From: Gordius sp. MW1
Lineage: Eukaryota; Nematomorpha; Gordioida; Gordea; Gordiidae
Direction of reading: 5' to 3'
Assembly: GCA_964036665.1 (NCBI GenBank)
Contig: CAXIYB010000001.1
Location: 496,001-560,000, forward strand
Length of the DNA: 64,000 nucleotides
This document shows positions 56,536 to 64,000 of this stretch, piece after piece. Each line of letters opens with the position of its first letter. Position 1 is the first letter of the stretch. The position numbers were made by a program, and so were the translations under genes. A model generated the notes under the pieces. It saw only the letters and a program-made list of their open reading frames with translations. It searched no databases and was not told the DNA's origin.

Positions 56536-57098
56536 TTGCCGGAGAAAAAATTATTTAAAAACAACGAGATTAAACTACGAGTGGCGGAACAGGAAATTTA
56601 AAGCTAAATTGGGAGTATTATGGAGCATGATTGGCAAAAACATGTAGCAAATTTACATTAAGAGCTAATAATAAATTCTCGATTATTTCTACTTGTTATT
56701 TAACATTTAAACCCCTCATTCATTAATTAGGCCTCTCTCCCACCCATTTACTCTACTCACTCAATCCATTAAATTTACCTATATCGCCTCACTCTAATTT
56801 CGCAAATATAATTTCGTTTGCCCAAACTCTTCAATCTTCGTTTTTATTAGATTAGCATTGATTGCTTTTGTATATTTATAAATAACTACGAGCACAAATA
56901 ATGATATGATTGAACTCTGATTGTGGCAACCCAGAGGAAAGTGCTTTAAAATAAATAACTGTTGGTAAAATTTTTAAAATCATTTTTTAGGATTTGTAAA
57001 AAAGCAGGAGCCAATATCCTATTAATTCATGAACAGGTTTTGCTTATATTTAAGGTTAAGGTATGGCACCTGTAAAAGTTAAATATTATATGCAGCAT
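56536..57098. other. AT-rich unique DNA up to the right array
   Basis: No gene is seen. It includes a pyrimidine-rich stretch (about 56,725-56,800). The satellite begins abruptly after TATGCAGCAT. Confidence 0.6.
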
Positions 57099-60000
57099 CG
57101 AACGGACAACGAACGGACAACGAACGGACAACGGACAGACAACAAAAGGACATCAGACGGACAACGGACGGACAACGAACGGACAACGGACGGACAACGG
57201 ACGGACAACGGACGGACAACAAAATGACATCAGACGGACAACGGACGGACAACGGAAGGACAACGGAAGGACAACGGAAGGACAACGGAAGGACAACGGA
57301 CGGACAACGGACGGACAACGGACGGACAACGGAAGGACAACGGAAGGACAACGGGCGGACAACGAACGGACAACAAACGGACAACGGACAGACAACAAAA
57401 GGACATCTGACGGACAACGGAAGGACAACGGACGGACAACGGACGGACAACGGACGGACAACGGAAGGACAACGGAAGGACATCAGACGGACAACGGAAG
57501 GACAACGGACGGACAACGGACGGACAACGGAAGGACAACGGAAGGACAACGGGCGGACAACGAACGGACAACGAACGGACAACGGACAGACAACAAAAGG
57601 ACATCTGACGGACAACGGAAGGACAACGGACGGACAACGGACGGACAACGGAAGGACAACGGAAGGACAACGGGCGGACAACGGACGGACAACGGAAGGA
57701 CATCAGACGGACAACGAACGGACAACGGAAGGACAACAAAAGGACATCAGACGGACAACGGACGGACAACGAACGGACAACGGACGGACAACGAACGGAC
57801 AACGGAAGGACAAAGGAAGGACAACGGAAGGACAACGGGCGGACAACGGACGGACAACGGACGGACAACGGACGGACAACGGAAGGACATCAGACGGACA
57901 ACGGACGGACAACGAACGGACAACGGACGGACAACGAACGGACAACGGAAGGACAAAGGAAGGACAACGGAAGGACAACGGGCGGACAACGGAAGGACAA
58001 CGGAAGGACAACGGAAGGACAACGGAAGGACAACGGAAGGACAACGGAAGGACAACGGAAGGACAACGGAAGGACAACGGGCGGACAACGGACGGACAAC
58101 GGAAGGACATCAGACGGACAAGGGACGGACAACGGACGGACAACGGACGGACAACGGAAGGACAACGGAAGGACAACGGGCGGACAACGAACAGACAACG
58201 AACGGACAACGGACAGACAACAAAAGGACATCTGACGGACAACGGAAGGACAACGGACGGACAACGGAAGGACAACGGAAGGACAACGGGCGGACAACGG
58301 ACGGACAACGGAAGGACATCAGACGGACAACGAACGGACAACGGAAGGACAACAAAAGGACATCAGACGGACAACGAACGGACAACAAACGGACAACGAA
58401 CGGACAACGGACGGACAACAAAAGGACATCAGACGGACAACGGACGGACAACGGAAGGACAACGGGCGGACAACGGACGGACAACGGGCGGACAACGGAC
58501 GGACAACAAAAGGACATCTGACGGACAACGGAAGGACAACGGACGGACAACGGACGGACAACGGACGGACAACGGAAGGACAACGGAAGGACAACGGAAG
58601 GACAACGGACGGACAACGGAAGGACATCAGACGGACAAAGAACGGACAACGGAAGGACAACAAAAGGACATCAGACGGACAACGAACGGACAACGAACGG
58701 ACAACGAACGGACAACGGACGGACAACAAAAGGACATCAGACGGACAAGGGACGGACAACGAACCGACAACGGACGGACAACGGACGGACAACAAAAGGA
58801 CATCAGACGGACAACGGACGGACAACGGAAGGACAACGGACGGACAACGGACGGACAACGGGCGGACAACGGACGGACAACGGACGGACAACGGAAGGAC
58901 ATCAGACGGACAACGGACGGACAACGGAAGGACAACGGAAGGACAACGGGCGGACAACGGACGGACAACGGACGGACAACGGAAGGACATCAGACGGACA
59001 ACGGACGGACAACGAACGGACAACGGAAGGACAACGGAAGGACAACGGACGGACAACGGACGGACAACGGAAGGACAACGGAAGGACAACGGGCGGACAA
59101 CGGACGGACAACGGAAGGACATCAGACGGACAAGGGACGGACAACGGATTTACAACGGAAGGACATCAGACGGACAACGGACGGACAACGGAAGGACAAC
59201 AAAAGGACATCAGACGGACAACGAACGGACAACGAACGGACAACGAACGGACAACAAAAGGACATCAGACGGACAAGGGACGGACAAAGAACGGACAACG
59301 GACGGACAACGGAAGGACAACGGGCGGACAACGGACGGACAACGGAAGGACATCAGACGGACAACGAACGGACAACGAACGGACAACGAACGGACAACGG
59401 ACAGACAACAAAAGGACATCAGACGGACAACGGAAGGACAACGGACGGACAACGGAAGGACAACGGAAGGACAACGGGCGGACAACGGACGGACAACGGA
59501 AGGACATCAGACGGACAACGAACGGACAACGGAAGGACAACAAAAGGACATCAGACGGACAACGGAAGGACAACGGACGGACAACGGAAGGACAACGGAC
59601 GGACAACGGACGGACAACGGGCGGACAACGGACGGACAACGAACGGACAACGAACGGACAACGAACGGACAACGGAGAGACAACAAAAGGACATCAGACG
59701 GACAACGGAAGGACAACGGACGGACAACGGAAGGACAACGGAAGGACAACGGGCGGACAACGGACGGACAACGGAAGGACATCAGACGGACAACGAACGG
59801 ACAACGGAAGGACAACAAAAGGACATCAGACGGACAACGAACGGACAACGAACGGACAACGAACGGACAACAAAAGGACATCAGACGGACAAGGGACGGA
59901 CAAAGAACGGACAACGGACGGACAACGGAAGGACAACGGGCGGACAACGGACGGACAACGGAAGGACATCAGACGGACAACGGAAGGACAACAAAAGGAC

Positions 60001-63000
60001 ATCAGACGGACAACGAACGGACAACGAACGGACAACGGAAGGACAACGGAAGGACAACGAACGGACAACGAACGGACAACGGACAGACAACAAAAGGACA
60101 TCAGACGGACAACGGAAGGACAACGGACGGACAACGGACGGACAACGGGCGGACAACGGACGGACAACGAACGGACAACGAACGGACAACGGACGGACAA
60201 CAGACGGACAACGAACGGACAACGAACGGACAACGGACAGACAACAAAAGGACATCAGACGGACAACGGAAGGACAACGGACGGACAACGGACGGACAAC
60301 GGAAGGACAACGGAAGGACAACGGGCGGACAACGAACGGACAACGAACGGACAACGGACAGACAACAAAAGGACATCAGACGGACAACGGAAGGACAACG
60401 GACGGACAACGGACGGACAACGGGCGGACAACGGACGGACAACGAACGGACAACGAACGGACAACGAACGGACAACGAACGGACAACGGACAGACAACAA
60501 AAGGACATCAGACGGACAACGGAAGGACAACGGACGGACAACGGAAGGACAACGGAAGGACAACGGGCGGACAACGGACGGACAACGGAAGGACATCAGA
60601 CGGACAACGAACGGACAACGGAAGGACAACAAAAGGACATCAGACGGACAACGAACGGACAACGAACGGACAACGAACGGACAACAAAAGGACATCAGAC
60701 GGACAAGGGACGGACAAAGAACGGACAACGGACGGACAACGGACGGACAACAAAAGGACATCAGACGGACAACGGAAGGACAACGGACGGACAACGGAAG
60801 GAGAACGGACGGACAACGGACGGACTACGGGCGGACAACGGACGGACAACTGACGGACAACGGACGGACAACGGAAGGACATCAGACGGACAACGGACGG
60901 ACAACGGAAGGACAACGGAAGGACAACGGGCGGACAACGGACGGACAACGGAAGGACATCAGACGGACAAGGGACGGACAACGGATGGACAACGGAAGGA
61001 CATCAGACGGACAACGGACGGACAACGGAAGGACAACAAAAGGACATCAGACGGACAACGGACGGACAACAAAAGGACATCAGACGGACAACGGACGGAC
61101 AACGGAAGGACAACGGACGGACAACGGAAGGACAACGGAAGGACAACGGGCGGACAACGAACGGACAACAGACGGACAACGGAAGGACATCAGAGGGACA
61201 ACGGACGGACAACGGACGGACAACGGAAGGACATCAGACGGACAACGGACGGACAACGGACGGACAACGGACGGACAACGGAAGGACATCAGACGGACAA
61301 CGGACTGACAACGGACGGACAACAGACGGACAACGGGCGGACAACGGACGGACAACGAACGGACAACGAACGGACAACGAACGGACAACGGACAGACAAC
61401 AAAAGGACATCAGACGGACAACGGACGGACAACGAACGGACAACGGACGGACAACGGACGGACAACAAAATGACATCAGACGGACAACGGACGGACAACG
61501 GAAGGACAACGGAAGGACAACGGAAGGACAACGGGCGGACAACGGGCGGACAACGAACGGACAACGAACGGACAACGGACGGACAACGGAAGGACAACGG
61601 ACGGACAACGGAAGGACAACGGAAGGACAACGGGCGGACAACGGACGGACAACGGAAGGACAACGGGCGGACATCAGACGGACAACGGACGGAAAACGGA
61701 AGGACAACAAAAGGACATCAGACGGACAACGAACGGACAACGAACGGACAACGAACGGACAACGGACAGACAACAAAAGGATATCAGACGGACAACGGAC
61801 GGACAACGAACGGACAACGGACGGACAACGGACGGACAACAAAATGACATCAGACGGACAACGGACGGACAACGGAAGGACAACGGAAGGACAACGGAAG
61901 GACAACGGAAGGACAACGGACGGACAACGGACGGACAACGGACGGACAACGGAAGGACAACGGAAGGACAACGAGCGGACAACGAACGGACAACGAACGG
62001 ACAACGGACGGACAACGGACGGACAACGGAAGGACAACGGAAGGACAACGGGCGGACAACGAACGGACAACGAACGGACAACGAACGGACAACGAACGGA
62101 CAACGAACGGACAACGGACAGACAACAAAAGGACATCAGACGGACAACGGACGGACAACGAACGGACAACGGACGGACAACGGACGGACAACGGAAGGAC
62201 ATCAGACGGACAAGGGACGGACAACGGACGGACAACGGAAGGACATCAGACGGACAAGGGACGGACAACGGATGGACAACGGAAGGACATCAGACGGACA
62301 ACGGACGGACAACGGAAGGACAACGGACAGACAACAAAATGACATCAGACGGACAACGGACGGACAACGGAAGGACAACGGAAGGACATCAGACGGACAA
62401 CGGACGGACAACGGAAGGACAACAAAAGGACATCAGACGGACAACGGACGGACAACGGACGGACAACGGAAGGACAACGGACGGACAACGGAAGGACAAC
62501 GGAAGGACAACGGGCGGACAACGGACGGACAACGGACGGACAACGGAAGGACAACGGACGGACAACGGAAGGACATCAGACGGACAACGGACGGACAACG
62601 GACGGACAACGGAAGGACAACGGAAGGACAACGGGCGGACAACGGACGGACAACGGACGGACAACGGAAGGACATCAGACGGACAACGGACGGACAACGG
62701 AAGGACAACGGAAGGACAACGGAAGGACAACGAACGGACAACGAACGGACAACGGACGGACAACGGACGGACAACGGAAGGACAACGGAAGGACAACGGG
62801 CGGACAACGAACGGACAACGAACGGACAACGAACGGACAACGAACGGACAACGAACGGACAACGGACAGACAACAAAATGACATCTGACGGACAACGGAC
62901 GGACAACGGAAGGACAACGGAAGGACAACGGAAGGACATCAGACGGACAAGGGACGGACAACGGACGGACAACGGAAGGACATCAGACGGACAAGGGACG

Positions 63001-63077
63001 GACAACGGATGGACAACGGACGGACAACGGACGGACAACAGACGGACAACGGGCGGACAACGGACGGACAACGGACG
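57099..63077 (-). repeat. 11-bp satellite array in reverse orientation
   Basis: The same 11-mer read from the other strand (CGGACGGACAA on +). It shows the same classes of variant units as the left array (CGGAAGGACAA, CGGGCGGACAA, CGAACGGACAA, CAAAAGGACAT). The orientation is opposite to everything left of the island. The + strand frame of 1,209 codons is open only because the 11-mer lacks stops. Confidence 0.96.
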
Positions 63078-63633
63078 TAGCCAGCGGACGGCCAAAAAGT
63101 CATATTATCAACAAAATACTCTCACGGATTCAAACTTGTTGCCTCCTGACGGACAACGGACGGTCCGTCGTCCCTCCGTTGTCCGTCCGTCCTCCCTCCG
63201 TCGTCTCTCCGTCGTCCGTCCGTCGTCCCTCCGTCGTCCCTCCGTGCTATGCAATTTATTAAATTTTTTTTATCAAAAAATATTTTTTTCGACCTCAAAT
63301 TTTTTTCCATTTTTTTGTTCAACCATATAGGCCTCATGAAAATTTTTGATATCAGAAGTGAATTCCGTAAAAAAAATTTTTTTGATCAGAAAATATTTTT
63401 TCGACCTCAAAATTTTTTCAATTTTTTTGTAACACCATATAGGCCTCATGAAAATTTTCGATATCAGAGGTGAATTCCGAAAAAAAAAATTTTTTCGACT
63501 TGAAAATTTTTTAAATTTTTTTGTTCAACCATATAGGCTTCGTGAAAATTTCAGCGGACGGCTAAAAAGTCATATTATCAATGTTATTAACAAGAACAGA
63601 ATACTCTCCGGGATTCAAACTTGTAGCCTCCTG
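63078..63633 (-). repeat. AT-rich module, copy 10, inverted (556 bp)
   Basis: Reverse-oriented module with all parts present. Its purine block is one 11-mer shorter than in the 568-bp class, so the three length classes differ by 11 and 22 bp. It lies about 6 kb from the island edge; the nearest complete left-side module (copy 8) lies about 5.7 kb from the other edge. Confidence 0.91.
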
Positions 63634-64000
63634 ATGGACAACGGACGGACAACGGAAGGACATCAGACGGACAAGGGACGGACAACGGACGGACAACGGA
63701 AGGACATCAGACGGACAACGGACGGACAACGGAAGGACATCAGATGGACAAGGGACGGACAACGGATGGACAACGGAAGGACATCAGACGGACAACGGAC
63801 GGACAACGGACGGACAACGGACGGACAACGGAAGGACAACGGAAGGACAACGGGCGGACAACGAACGGACAACGAACGGACAACGAACGGACAACGAACG
63901 GACAACGGACAGACAACAAAAGGAAATCAGACGGACAACGGACGGACAACGAACGGACAACGGACGGACAACGGACGGACAACGGACGGACAACGGACGG
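63634..64000 (-). repeat. 11-bp satellite array in reverse orientation, running off the window
   Basis: The satellite continues to the last base with the same variants, so the array extends beyond the window. Confidence 0.96.

Noticed and set aside
57224-60853. 1,209-codon open frame on + (and 1,139, 1,096, 1,061 and 981-codon frames on - in the left array)
   Set aside because: The frames follow from a stop-free 11-bp repeat; all three frames encode the same shifted peptide, and module insertions are read through without selection.

Overview
The window comes from a eukaryotic (metazoan, possibly arthropod) genome and is mostly satellite DNA. About 50 kb is a tandem array of an 11-bp unit, consensus TTGTCCGTCCG on the + strand. 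That unit contains no A at all and two CpGs. The array reads in this orientation from base 1 to about 49,695 and in the opposite orientation from about 57,099 to the end. The species cannot be named from sequence alone. The signs of a eukaryote are the satellite, the AT-rich intron-like unique DNA, the small inverted-repeat transposons and a BED/hAT gene.

Left array (1-49,695). The 11-mers are organised into long higher-order units that are almost identical copies of one another: a partial unit A (1 to ~7,101, period 7,003), B (~7,102-20,238), C (~20,239-27,293) and D (~27,294-40,463). C joins the start of B to its end and lacks about 6.1 kb of the middle. D is a second full-length copy of B. 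A 3.9-kb tandem duplication follows (~39.1-45.7 kb). Most size differences between copies are multiples of 11 bp. Two kinds of non-satellite cassette recur at fixed places in these units. One is an AT-rich module of 557-590 bp (eight full copies and one truncated copy here, plus one inverted copy in the right array). The other is a 117-bp sequence with a short hairpin (three copies).

Unique island (49,696-57,098). This AT-rich stretch holds the only credible protein gene, a BED zinc-finger protein derived from a hAT transposase (about 52,578-54,933, + strand). Its frame is intact and a poly(A) signal follows, but the recognisable catalytic motifs are gone and no in-frame ATG precedes the zinc finger. 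Around it are four non-autonomous elements with inverted ends and 8-bp target duplications: two related G-rich elements (121 and 159 bp), a 774-bp hAT-like element, and a 158-bp element with a TTAGGG telomere-like tract inside.

Right array (57,099-64,000). The same satellite runs in the reverse direction with one inverted AT-rich module, so the gene island sits in the loop of a very large inverted repeat. The very long open frames across the arrays (up to 1,209 codons) are artefacts: the 11-mer has no stop codon in any frame on one strand.
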